From: Litoditis marina
Taxonomy: Eukaryota > Nematoda > Chromadorea > Rhabditida > Rhabditidae
DNA length: 64,000 nt
Reading direction: 5' to 3'
Assembly (NCBI GenBank): GCA_964036275.1
Contig: OZ038433.1
Location: 15,447,801-15,511,800 of the forward strand
Shown: positions 22,046-34,835 of the stretch, piece by piece
Layout: each line of letters begins with the position of its first letter
Numbering within the stretch: position 1 is the stretch's first letter
Notes under the pieces: model-generated
Told to the model about the DNA's origin: nothing
What the model saw: only the letters and a program-made list of their open reading frames with translations
The model's database searches: none
Program-made: the position numbers and the translations under genes

Positions 22046-25000
22046 GCCAAAAAGGCTTTATGGAATGCAAAAAAAGGCCTTATGGAATGGAATGCAAAAA
22101 AGGCCTTATGGAACACAAAAAAAGGCCTTATGGAATGCAGAAAAAGGCCTTATGAAATACAGAAAAGGCCTTATGGAATGCTGAAAAGGCTCTAAGGAAA
22201 AAAAATAAGGAAACTCTATGGAACGTGAATATCAAGAAGGCTCTATGGAATGTTGAAAAGGCGTTATGGAATGCTAAAAAGGTTTTAAGGAATGCTAAAA
22301 AAGGCTTTATGGAATGGGAATGATAGATGAGGAATGCTAAAAAAGGCTTTATGGAATGCAAAAAATGCCTTATGGAATGCAAAAAAGGTCTTATGGAATG
22401 CAAAAAACGCCTTATGGAATGCAAAAAACGCCTTATGGAATGCAAAAAAGGCCTTATGGAACACACAAAAGGCATGGAATGCAGAAAATGCCTTATGGAA
22501 CACACAAAAGGCCTTATGGAATGCAAAAATGGCCTTATGGAATGCAGAAAAGGCCTTATGGAATGCAAAATAGGCCTTATGGAACACACAAAATGCCTTA
22601 TGGAATGCAAAAAAGGCCTTATGGAATGCAAAATAGGCCATATGGAACACACAAAAGGCCTTACGGAATGCAGAAAAGGCCTTATGAAATGCAGAAAAGG
22701 CCTTATGGAATGCTGAAAAGGCTCTAAGGAATGTTAAAAAAACTGTATGGAACGTGAATATCAAGAAGGCTCTTTGGAATGTTGAAAAGGCGTTATGGAA
22801 TGCTAAAAAGGTTTTAAGGAATGCTAAAAAAGGCTTTATGGAATGGGAATGCTATATATAATAAATAAGGAATGCTAAAAAAGTCTTTATGGAATGCAAA
22901 AAATGTCTTATGGAATGCAAAAAATGCCTTATGGAATGCAAAAAAGACCTTATGGAATGCAAAAAACGCCTTATGGAATGCTAAAAAGGCCTTATGGAAT
23001 GCAAAAAAGGCTCTATGGAATGTTGAAAAGGCCTTATGAAATGCAGAAAATGCCTTATGAATGCAATGCAAAAAGGCCTTATGGAATGCAGAAAAGGTCT
23101 TATGGAATGCAAAATAGGCCTTATGAAATGCAAAAAAGGCCTTATGAAATGCAGAAAATGCTCTAAGGAATGCTAAAAAAGGCTTTATGGAATGCAAAAA
23201 AGGCCTTATGGAATGCAAAAAACGCCTTATGGAATGCAAAATAGGCCTTATGGAACACAAAAGGCCTTATGGAATGCAGAAAATGCCTTATGGAATGCAA
23301 AAAAGGCCTTATGGAATGCAGAAAAAGTCCTTATGGAACACAAAAAATGCCTTATGGAATGCAAAAAAGGCCTTATGGAATGCAAAATAGGCCATATGGA
23401 ACACACAAAAGGCCTTATGGAATGCAGAAAAGGCCTTATGGAATGCTAAAAAGGCTCTAAGGAATGTTAAAAAAGCTCTATGGAACGTGAATGCAAAAAA
23501 GGCCTTATGGAATGGAGAAAAAGCCTTATGGAATGCAGAAAAAGGCCTAATGGAATGCAAAAAAGGCCTTATGGAACACAAAAAATGCCTTATGGAATGC
23601 AGAAAAAAGCCTAATGGAATGCAAAAAAAATCCTTATGGAACACAAAAAATGCCTTATGGAATGCAAAAAAGGCTTTATGGAACACAAAAAATGCCTTAT
23701 GGAATGCAGAAAAAGGCTTATGGAATGCCAGACAGACCTTATGGAAAGCAAAAAAGGCCTTATGGAATGCCAAAAAAGCCTTATTGAATACAAAAAAGGC
23801 CTCATGGAATGCAGAAAAGACCTTATGGAATACAAAAAAGACCTTATGGAACACAAAAAAGGCCTTATGGAACGCAGAAAAGGCCTCATGGAATGCTAAA
23901 AAAGCTCTAAGGAATGTTAAAAAAACTGTATGGAACGTGACTGTCAAGAAGGCTCTATGGAATGTTGAAAAGGCGTTATGGAATGCTAAAAAGGTTTTAA
24001 GGAATGCTAAAAAAGGCTTTATGGAATGGGAATGCTATATATAATAGATAAGGAATGCTAAAAAAGGCTTTATGGAATGCAAAAAATGCCTTATGGAATG
24101 CAAAAAAGGTCTTATGGAATGCAAAAAACGCCTTATGGAATGCAAAAAACGCCTTATGGAATGCAAAAAAGGCCTTATGGAACACACAAAAGGCATGGAA
24201 TGCAGAAAATGCCTTATGGAACACACAAAAGGTCTTATGGAATGCAAAAAAGGCCTTATGGAATGCAGAAAAGGCCTTATGGAATGCAAAATAGGCCTTA
24301 TGGAACACACAAAATGCCTTATGGAATGCAAAAAAGGCCTTATGGAATGCAAAATAGGCCATATGGAACACACAAAAGGCCTTACGGAATGCAGAAAAGG
24401 CCTTATGAAATGCAGAAAAGGCCTTATGTTAAAAAAACTGTATGGAACGTGAATATCAAGAAGGCTCTTTGGAATGTTGAAAAGGCGTTATGGAATGCTA
24501 AAAAGGTTTTAAGGAATGCTAAAAAAGGCTTTATGGAATGGGAATGCTATATATAATAAATAAGGAATGCTAAAAAAGTCTTTATGGAACACACAAAAGG
24601 CATGGAATGCAGAAAATGCCTTATGGAACACACAAAAGGTCTTATGGAATGCAAAAAAGGCCTTATGGAATGCAGAAAAGGCCTTATGGAATGCAAAATA
24701 GGCCTTATGGAACACACAAAATGCCTTATGGAATGCAAAAAAGGCCTTATGGAATGCAAAATAGGCCATATGGAACACACAAAAGGCCTTACGGAATGCA
24801 GAAAAGGCCTTATGAAATGCAGAAAAGGCCTTATGTTAAAAAAACTGTATGGAACGTGAATATCAAGAAGGCTCTTTGGAATGTTGAAAAGGCGTTATGG
24901 AATGCTAAAAAGGTTTTAAGGAATGCTAAAAAAGGCTTTATGGAATGGGAATGCTATATATAATAAATAAGGAATGCTAAAAAAGTCTTTATGGAATGCA

Positions 25001-28000
25001 AAAAATGTCTTATGGAATGCAAAAAAGACCTTATGGAATGCAAAAAACGCCTTATGGAATGCAAAAAAGGCCTTATGGAATGCAGAAAAGGCCTTATGGA
25101 ATGCAGAAAAAGTTTTTATGGAACACAAAAAATGCCTTATGGAATGCAAAAAAGGCCTTATGGAATGCAGAAAAAGGCTTATGGAATGCCAGACAGACCT
25201 TATGGAATGCAAAAAAGACCTTATGGAATGCAAAAAACGCCTTATGGAATGCTAAAAAGGCCTTATGGAATGCAAAAAAGGCTCTATGGAATGTTGAAAA
25301 GGCCTTATGAAATGCAGAAAATGCCTTATGAAATGCAGAAAATGCCTTATGAATGCAATGCAAAAAGGCCTTATGGAATGCAGAAAAGGTCTTATGGAAT
25401 GCAAAATAGGCCTTATGAAATGCAAAAAAGGCCTTATGAAATGCAGAAAATGCTCTAAGGAATGCTAAAAAAGGCTTTATGGAATGCAAAAAAGGCCTTA
25501 TGGAATGCAAAAAACGCCTTATGGAATGCAAAATAGGCCTTATGGAACACACAAAAGGCCTTATGGAATGCAGAAAATGCCTTATGGAATGCAAAAAAGG
25601 CCTTATGGAATGCAGAAAAAGTCCTTATGGAACACAAAAAATGCCTTATGGAATGCAAAAAAGGCCTTATGGAATGCAAAATAGGCCATATGGAACACAC
25701 AAAAGGCCTTATGGAATGCAGAAAAGGCCTTATGGAATGCTAAAAAGGCTCTAAGGAATGTTAAAAAAGCTCTATGGAACGTGAATGCAAAAAAGGCCTT
25801 ATGGAATGGAGAAAAAGCCTTATGGAATGCAGAAAAAGGCCTAATGGAATGCAAAAAAGGCCTTATGGAACACAAAAAATGCCTTATGGAATGCAGAAAA
25901 AAGCCTAATGGAATGCAAAAAAAATCCTTATGGAACACAAAAAATGCCTTATGGAATGCAAAAAAGGCTTTATGGAACACAAAAAATGCCTTATGGAATG
26001 CAGAAAAAGGCTTATGGAATGCCAGACAGACCTTATGGAAAGCAAAAAAGGCCTTATGGAATGCCAAAAAAGCCTTATTGAATACAAAAAAGGCCTCATG
26101 GAATGCAGAAAAGACCTTATGGAATACAAAAAAGGCCTTATGGAACACAAAAAAGGCCTTATGGAACGCAGAAAAGGCCTCATGGAATGCTAAAAAAGCT
26201 CTAAGGAATGTTAAAAAAACTGTATGGAACGTGACTGTCAAGAAGGCTCTATGGAATGTCAAAAGGCGTTATGGAATGCTAAAAAGGTTTTAAGGAATGC
26301 TAAAAAAGGCTTTATGGAATGGGAATGCTATATATAATAGATAAGGAATGCTAAAAAAGGCTTTATGGAATGCAAAAAATGCCTTATGGAATGCAAAAAA
26401 GGTCTTATGGAATGCAAAAAACGCCTTATGGAATGCAAAAAACGCCTTATGGAATGCAAAAAAGGCCTTATGGAACACACAAAAGGCATGGAATGCAGAA
26501 AATGCCTTATGGAACACACAAAAGGTCTTATGGAATGCAAAAAAGGCCTTATGGAATGCAGAAAAGGCCTTATGGAATGCAAAATAGGCCTTATGGAACA
26601 CACAAAATGCCTTATGGAATGCAAAAAAGGCCTTATGGAATGCAAAATAGGCCATATGGAACACACAAAAGGCCTTACGGAATGCAGAAAAGGCCTTCTG
26701 AAATGCAGAAAAGGCCTTATGGAATGCTGAAAAGGCTCTAAGGAATGTTAAAAAAACTGTATGGAACGTGAATATCAAGAAGGCTCTTTGGAATGTTGAA
26801 AAGGCGTTATGGAATGCTAAAAAGGTTTTAAGGAATGCTAAAAAAGGCTTTATGGAATGGGAATGCTATATATAATAAATAAGGAATGCTAAAAAAGTCT
26901 TTATGGAATGCAAAAAATGCCTTATGGAATGCAAAAAAGACCTTATGGAATGCAAAAAACGCCTTATGGAATGCAAAAAAGGCCTTATGGAATGCAGAAA
27001 AGGCCTTATGGAATGCTAAAAAGGCCTTATGGAATGCAAAAAAGGCTCTATGGAATGTTGAAAAGGCCTTATGAAATGCAGAAAATGCCTTATGGAATGC
27101 AAAAAGGCCTTATGGAATGCAGAAAAGGTCTTATGGAATGCAAAATAGGCCTTATTAAATGCAAAAAAGGCCTTATGAAATGCAGAAAATGCTCTAAGGA
27201 ATGCTAAAAAAAAGACCTTATGGAATGCAAAAAACGCCTTATGGAATGCAAAATAGGCCTTATGGAACACACAAAAGGCCTTATGGAATGCAGAAAATGC
27301 CTTATGGAATGCAAAAAAGGCCTTATGGAATGCAGAAAAAGTCCTTATGGAACACAAAAAATGCCTTATGGAATGCAAAAAAGGCCTTATGGAATGCAAA
27401 ATAGGCCATATGGAACACACAAAAGGCCTTATGGAATGCAGAAAAGGCCTTATGGAATGCTAAAAAGGCTCTAAGGAATGTTAAAAAAGCTCTATGGAAC
27501 GTGAATGCAAAAAAGGCCTTATGGAATGGAGAAAAAGCCTTATGGAATGCAGAAAAAGGCCTAATGGAATGCAAAAAAGGCCTTATGGAACACAAAAAAT
27601 GCCTTATGAAATGCAGAAAAAAGCCTAATAGAATGCAAAAAAAGTCCTTATGGAACACAAAAAATGCCTTATGGAATGCAAAAAAGGCTTTATGGAACAC
27701 AAAAAATGCCTTATGGAATGCAGAAAAGACCTTATGGAATACAAAAAAGGCCTTATGGAACACAAAAAAGGCTTTATGGAATGGGAATGCTATATATAAT
27801 AAATAAGGAATGCTAAAAAGGCTTTATGGAATGCAAAAAATGCCTTATGGAATGCAAAAAAGGTCTTATGGAATGCAAAAAACGCCTTATGGAATGCAAA
27901 AAACGCCTTATGGAATGCAAAAAAGGCCTTATGGAACACACAAAAGGCATGGAATGCAGAAAATGCCTTATGGAACACACAAAAGGTCTTATGGAACACA

Positions 28001-31000
28001 CAAAAGGTCTTATGGAATGCGAAAAAGGCCTTATGGAATGCAGAAAAGGCCTTATGGAATGCAGAAAAGGCCTTATGGAATGCAAAATAGGCCTTATGGA
28101 ACACAAAAAATGCCTTATGGAATGCAGAAAAAAGCCTAATGGAATGCAAAAAAAGTCCTTATGGAACACAAAAAATGCCTTATGGAATGCAGAAAAAGGC
28201 TTATGGAATGCCAGACAGACCTTATGGAAAGCAAAATAGGCCTTATGGAACACACAAAATGCCTTATGGAATGCAAAAAAGGCCTTATGGAATGCAAAAA
28301 AGGCCTTATGGAACACACAAAAGGCATGGAATGCAGAAAATGCCTCATGGAACACACAAAAGGCCTTATGGAATGCAAAAAAGGCCTTATGGAATGCAGA
28401 AAAGGCCTTATGGAATGCAAAATAGGCCTTATGGAACACACAAAATGCCTTATGGAATGCAAAAAAGGCCTTATGGAATGCCAAAAAGGCCTTATGGAAC
28501 GCAGAAAAGGCCTCATGGAATGCTAAAAAAGCTCTAAGGAATGTAAAAAAAACTGTATGGAACATGAATATCAAGAAGGCTCTCTGGAATGTTGAAAAGG
28601 CGTTATGGAATGCTAAAAAGGTTTTAAGGAATGCTAAAAAAGGCTTTATGGAATGGGAATGGGAACATTCCTTATTTACTATATATAATAAATAAGGAAT
28701 GCTAAAAAAGGCCTTATGGAATGCAGAAAAGGTCTTATGGAATGCAAAATAGGCCTTATGGAACACACAAAATGCCTTATGGAATGCAAAAAAGGCCTTA
28801 TGGAATGCAAAATAGGCCTTATGGAACACACAAAATACCTTATGGAATGCAAAAAAGGCCTTATGGAACACACAAAAGGCCTTATGGAATGCAGAAAATG
28901 CCTTATGGAATGCAAAAAAGGCCTTATGGAATGCAGAAAAAGTCCTTATGGAACACAAAAAATGCCTTATGGAATGCAAAAAAGGCCTTATGGAATGCAA
29001 AATAGGCCATATGGAACACACAAAAGGCCTTATGGAATGCAGAAAAGGCCTTATGGAATGCTAAAAAGGCTCTAAGGAATGTTAAAAAAGCTCTATGGAA
29101 CGTGAATGCAAAAAAGGCCTTATGGAATGGAGAAAAAGCCTTATGGAATGCAGAAAAAGGCCTAATGGAATGCAAAAAAGGCCTTATGGAACACAAAAAA
29201 TGCCTTATGGAATGCAGAAAAAAGCCTAATAGAATGCAAAAAAAGTCCTTATGGAACACACAAAATGCCTTATGGAATGCAAAAAAGGCCTTATGGAATG
29301 CAAAAAAGGCCTTATGGAACACACAAAAGGCATGGAATGCAGAAAATGCCTCATGGAACACACAAAAGGCCTTATGGAATGCAAAAAAGGCCTTATGGAA
29401 TGCAGAAAAGGCCTTATGGAATGCAAAATAGGCCTTATGGAACACACAAAATGCCTTATGGAATGCAAAAAAGGCCTTATGGAATGCCAAAAAGGCCTTA
29501 TGGAACGCAGAAAAGGCCTCATGGAATGCTAAAAAAGCTCTAAGGAATGAAAAAAAAACTGTATGGAACATGAATATCAAGAAGGCTCTTTGGAATGTTG
29601 AAAAGGCGTTATGGAATGCTAAAAAGGTTTTAAGGAATGCTAAAAAAGGCTTTATGGAATGGGAATGGGAACATTCCTTATTTACTATATATAATAAATA
29701 AGGAATGCTAAAAAAGGCCTTATGGAATGCAGAAAAGGCCTTATGGAATGCAAAATAGGCCTTATGGAACACACAAAATGCCTTATGGAATGCAAAAAAG
29801 GCCTTATGGAATGCAAAATAGGCCATATGGAACACACAAAAGGCCTTACGGAATGCAAAATAGGCCTTATGGAACACACAAAATACCTTATGGAATGCAA
29901 AAAAGGCCTTATGGAACACACAAAAGGCCTTATGGAATGCAGAAAATGCCTTATGGAATGCAAAAAAGGCCTTATGGAATGCAGAAAAAGTCCTTATGGA
30001 ACACAAAAAATGCCTTATGGAATGCAAAAAAGGCCTTATGGAATGCAAAATAGGCCATATGGAACACACAAAAGGCCTTATGGAATGCAGAAAAGGCCTT
30101 ATGGAATGCTAAAAAGGCTCTAAGGAATGTTAAAAAAGCTCTATGGAACGTGAATGCAAAAAAGGCCTTATGGAATGGAGAAAAAGCCTTATGGAATGCA
30201 GAAAAAGGCCTAATGGAATGCAAAAAAGGCCTTATGGAACACAAAAAATGCCTTATGGAATGCAGAAAAAAGCCTAATAGAATGCAAAAAAAGTCCTTAT
30301 GGAACACAAAAAATGCCTTATGGAATGCAAAAAAGGCCTTATGGAACACAAAAAATGCCTTATGGAATGCAGAAAAGACCTTATGGAATACAAAAAAGGC
30401 CTTATGGAACACAAAAAAGGCTTTATGGAATGGGAATGCTATATATAATAAATAAGGAATGCTAAAAAAGGCTTTATGGAATGCAAAAAAATGCCTTATG
30501 GAATGCAAAAAAGGCCTTATGGAATGCAAAAAACGCCTTATGGAATGCAAAAAAACGCCTTATGGAATGCAAAAAACGCCTTATGGAATGCAAAAAAACG
30601 CCTTATGGAATGCAAAAAACGCCTTATGGAACACACAAAAGGCATGGAATGCAGAAAATGCCTTATGGAACACACAAAAGGCCTTATGGAATGCAAAAAA
30701 GGCCTTATGGAATGCAGAAAAGGTCTTATGGAATGCAAAATAGGCCTTATGGAACACACAAAAGGCCTTATGGAATGCAAAAAAGGCCTTATGGAATGCA
30801 GAAAAGGCCTTATAGAACACACAAAATGCCTTATGGAATGCAAAAAAGGCCTTATGGAATGCAAAATAAGCCATATGGAACACAAAAAATGCCTTATGGA
30901 ATGCAGAAAAAAGCCTAATGGAATGCAAAAAAAGTCCTTATGGAACACAAAAAATGCCTTATGGAATGCAGAAAAAGGCTTATGGAATGCCAGACAGACC

Positions 31001-34000
31001 TTATGGAATGCAAAAAACGCCTTATGGAATGCAAAAAAGGCCTTATGGAACACACAAAAGGCATGGAATGCAGAAAATGCCTCATGGAACACACAAAAGG
31101 CCTTATGGAATGCAAAAAACAGAAAAGGCCTTATGGAATGCAAAATAGGCCTTATGGAACACACAAAATGCCTTATGGAATGCAAAAAAGGCCTTATGGA
31201 ATGCAAAATAGGCCATATGGAACACACAAAAGGCCTTACGGAATGCAGAAAAGGCCTAATGAAATGCAGAAAAGGCCTTATGGAATGCTGAAAAGGCTCT
31301 AAGGAATGTTAAAAAACTCTATGGAACGTGAATATCAAGAAGGCTCTATGGAATGTTGAAAAGGCGTTATGGAATGCTAAAAAAGGTTTTAAAGAAAGCT
31401 AAAAAAAGGCTTTATGGAATGGGAATGCTATATATAATAAATAAGGAATGCTAAAAAAGTCTTTATGGAATGCAAAAAATGCCTTATGGAATGCAAAAAA
31501 GACCTTATGGAATGCAAAAAACGCCTTATGGAATGCAAAAAAGGCCTTATGAAATGCAAAATAGGCCATATGGAACACACAAAATGCCTTATGGAATGCA
31601 AAAAAGGCCTTATGGAATGGCCAAAATGGCCTTATGGAATGTTGAAAAGGCCTTATGAAATGCATAAAATGCCTTATGGAATGCAAAAAGGCCTTATGGA
31701 ATGCAGAAAAGGTCTTATGGAATGCAAAATAGGCTCTATGGAATGTTGAAAAGGCCTTATGAAATGCAGAACATGCCTTATGGAATGCAAAAAGGCCTTA
31801 TGGAATGCAGAAAAGGCCTTATGGAATGCAAAAAAGGCTCTATGGAATGTTGAAAAGGCCTTATGAAATGCAGAAAATGCCTTATGGAATGCAAAAAGGC
31901 CTTATGGAATGCAGAAAAGGTCTTATGGAACGCAAAATAGGCCTTATGGAACACACAAAAGGCCTTATGGAATGCAAAAAAGGCCTTATGGAATGCAGAA
32001 AAGGCCTTATGGAATGCAAAATAGGCCTTATGGAACACACAAAATGCCTTATGGAATGCAAAAAAGGCCTTATGGAATGCAAAAAAGGCCTTATGGAACA
32101 CAAAAAATGCCTTATGGAATGCAGAAAAAAGCCTAATGGAATGCAAAAAAAAGTCCTTATGGAACACAAAAAATGCCTTATGGAATGCAGAAAAAGGCTT
32201 ATGGAATGCCAGACAGACCTTATGGAAAGCAAAAAAGGCCTTATGGAATGCCAAAAAAGCCTTATGGAACGCAGAAAAGGCCTCATGGAATGCTAAAAAA
32301 GCTCTAAGGAATGTAAAAAAAACTGTATGGAACATGAATATCAAGAAGGCTCTTTGGAATGTTGAAAAGGCGTTATGGAATGCTAAAAAGGTTTTAAGGA
32401 ATGCTAAAAAAGGCTTTATGGAATGGGAGTGCTATATATAATAAATAAGGAATGCTAAAAAAGGGCTTATGGAATGCAGAAAAGGCCTTATGGAGTGCAA
32501 AATAGGCCTTATGGAACACACAAAATGCCTTATGGAATGCAAAAAAGGCCTTATGGAATGCAAAATAGGCCATATGGAACACACAAAAGGCCTTACGGAA
32601 TGCAAAATAGGCCTTATGGAACACACAAAATGCCTTATGGAATGCAAAAAAGGCCTTATGGAATGCAAAATAGGCCATATGGAACACACAAAAGGCCTTA
32701 CGGAATGCAGAAAAGGCCTTATGAAATGCAGAAAAGGCCTTATGGAATGCTGAAAAGGCTCTAAGGAATGTTAAAAAACTCTATGGAACGTGAATATCAA
32801 GAAGGCTCTATGGAATGTTGAAAAGGCGTTATGGAATGCTAAAAAGGTTTTAAGGAATGCTAAAAAAGCTTTATGGAATGGGAATGCTATATATAATAAA
32901 TAAGGAATGCTAAAAAAGTCTTTATGGAATGCAAAAAATGCCTTATGGAATGCAAAAAAGTCTTTATGGAATGCAAAAAATGCCTTATGGAATGCAGAAA
33001 AGGCATTATGGAATGCTAAAAAGGCCTTATGGAATGCAAAAAAGGCTCTATGGAATGTTGAAAAGGCCTCATGAAATGCAGAAAATGCCTTATGGAATGC
33101 AAAAAGGCCTTATGGAATGCAGAAAAGGTCTTATGGAATGCAAAATAGGCCTTATGAAATGCAAAAAAGGCTTTATGAAATGCAGAAAATGCTCTAAGGA
33201 ATGCTAAAAAAAGCTTTATGGAATGCAAAAAAGGCCTTATGGAATGCAAAAAACGCCTTATGGAATGCTAAAAAGGCTCTAAGGAATGTTAAAAAAGCTC
33301 TATGGAACGTGAATGCAAAAAAGGCCTTATGGAATGGAGAAAAAGCCTTATGGAATGCAGAAAAAGGCCTAATGGAATGCAAAAAAGGCCTTATGGAACA
33401 CAAAAAAATGCCTTATGGAATGCAGAAAAAAGCCTAATGGAATGCAAAAAAAGTCCTTATGGAACACAAAAAATGCCTTATGGAATGCAAAAAAGGCTTT
33501 ATGCAACACAAAAAATGCCTTATGGAATGCAGAAAAAGGCTTATGGAATGCCAGACAGACCTTATGGAAAGCAAAAAAGGCCTTATGGAATGCCAAAAAG
33601 GCCTTATGGAATACAGAAAAGGCCTTATGGAATGCAGAAAAGACCTTATGGAATACAAAAAAAGGCCTTATGGAACACAAAAAAGGCCTCATGGAATGCT
33701 AAAAAAGCTCTAAGGAATGTTAAAAAAACTGTATGGAACGTGAATATCAAGAAGGCTCTATGGAATGTTGAAAAGGCGTTATGAAATGCTAAAAAGGTTT
33801 TAAGGAATGCTAAAAAAGGCTTTATGGAACAGGAATGCTATATATAATAAATAAGGAATGCTAAAAAAGGCTTTATGGAATGCAAAAAATGCCTTATGGA
33901 ATGCAAAAAAGGCCTTATGGAATGCAAAAAACGCCTTATGGAATGCAAAAAACGCCTTATGGAATGCAAAAAAGGCCTTATGGAACACACAAAAGGCATG

Positions 34001-34124
34001 GAATGCAGAAAATGCCTTATGGAATGCAAAAAGGCCTTATGGAATGCAGAGAAGGTCTTATGGAATGCAAAATAGGCCTTATGGCCACACAAAAGTAAAG
34101 AATAATAAGGCCACACAAAAGGCC
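22046..34124 (+). repeat. 21-bp satellite array 4, plus orientation (12 kb)
   Basis: This is the longest continuous array, about 570 monomers by length. Variant monomers form long-range blocks. One block at about 23,050-24,430 recurs at about 25,344-26,730 (offset 2,294). A 408-bp block at 24,185-24,560 is tandemly repeated at 24,592-24,960. The block with AATGCAAAAAAGGCC + GGAATGGAGAAAAAGCC recurs near 23,487, 25,781, 27,501, 29,102, 30,150 and 33,302. Variation in A-run length (20- and 22-mers) shifts the frame repeatedly, so open frames here are not proteins. The right end is cut by the PAT-like element within a monomer. Confidence 0.96.
22851..22870 (+). promoter_or_regulatory. TATA-like junction motif inside the satellite (representative)
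   Basis: GCTATATATAATAAATAAGG interrupts the monomer series at the same place in each block, between GGAATGGGAAT and GGAATGCTAAAAAA. The motif occurs about twenty times, for instance near 16,530, 17,190, 17,440, 18,100, 24,045, 24,548, 24,955, 26,330, 26,870, 27,790, 28,683, 29,688, 30,440, 31,430, 32,434, 32,888, 33,838 and 62,163. It is inverted near 19,435. It resembles a TATA box, but promoter activity is only a suggestion. Confidence 0.5.
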
Positions 34125-34218
34125 TTATTTTATCGCCCTCCTCTTCGAGTCGGACTCTCAAATAAATACAATTACTGTACCAAAGTACAGTATAGGAGGA
34201 ATCGTTTCATGTATAGGA
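34125..34218 (-). repeat. Terminal split repeat B2
   Basis: This matches the internal copy at 37,484-37,577 (TTTATCGCCCTCCTCTTCG to GGAATCGTTTCATGTATA). Unlike the internal copy, it is followed by a second 21-bp ATAGGAGGAATCGTTTCATG unit, ending near 34,237. It is joined to satellite at TTAT. Confidence 0.9.
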
Positions 34219-34835
34219 GGAATCGTTTCATGTATAGTGGACAGGTACAACACAATATAGTATCATTGATCGGTTTCTTGGTTGAGTGTTCTGTGAGGCT
34301 GCGTATCGATCGGCTGGCGTGTCGGTAGGTTGTCGCCGGATGATGACGATCGGCGCGTTGGAAATAAAGATAAGGAAAATCTTGTATGTTGAGTGAACGT
34401 TAAATTAATTGAGCTTTAATGAGATAGAAACCTTGAGATAGAGACTTGAGACCTAATGCCTTGAGATTGAAAGAAAGAAAGCATGGTAATGTATTTTATT
34501 CGGAGTTGTTTTATGCCTTGTCATCATGAGTGGTTGGTTCTGGTGAGTATGTGGAAGTTCCGACCGCTATTACCGCTTGCTATTAGAGGTATACAGTAGT
34601 GTGGAAAGAAAGGAAGAATACGTTCCCGATTTCTAACTGTTTTCTGTGCTTGTGAACCACTCGTGTGCTGAACAAAATTATTAAGGCATCTTTATTGCAC
34701 GGACTGCCCTGAAGGCTGCCTCTTGCCCCCGACCATACAGAACATACTTGATACCAACAACGCAACAACGAAACAACAACATTGGTATAACAAAATAGAC
34801 TTAGATAACCGATGATAAACACGGGCACAACCACA
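34219..34835 (-). other. Region between the recombinase stop and the B2 repeat
   Basis: This is the 3' untranslated part of the PAT-like element. It includes short GAGATAGA/TTGAGA purine-rich stretches near 34,425-34,480. No further open frame with recognisable motifs is seen. Confidence 0.6.

Noticed and set aside
27813..29021. Long open frames (up to about 400 codons) with heptad-like repeats such as ECKKGLM, QKRPYGM, HSIRPFL and AFHKAFF
   Set aside because: The 21-bp period is divisible by three and has a stop in only one of six frames, so long frames arise automatically on both strands. A-run length changes shift the frame often, with no sign that any one frame is preserved.
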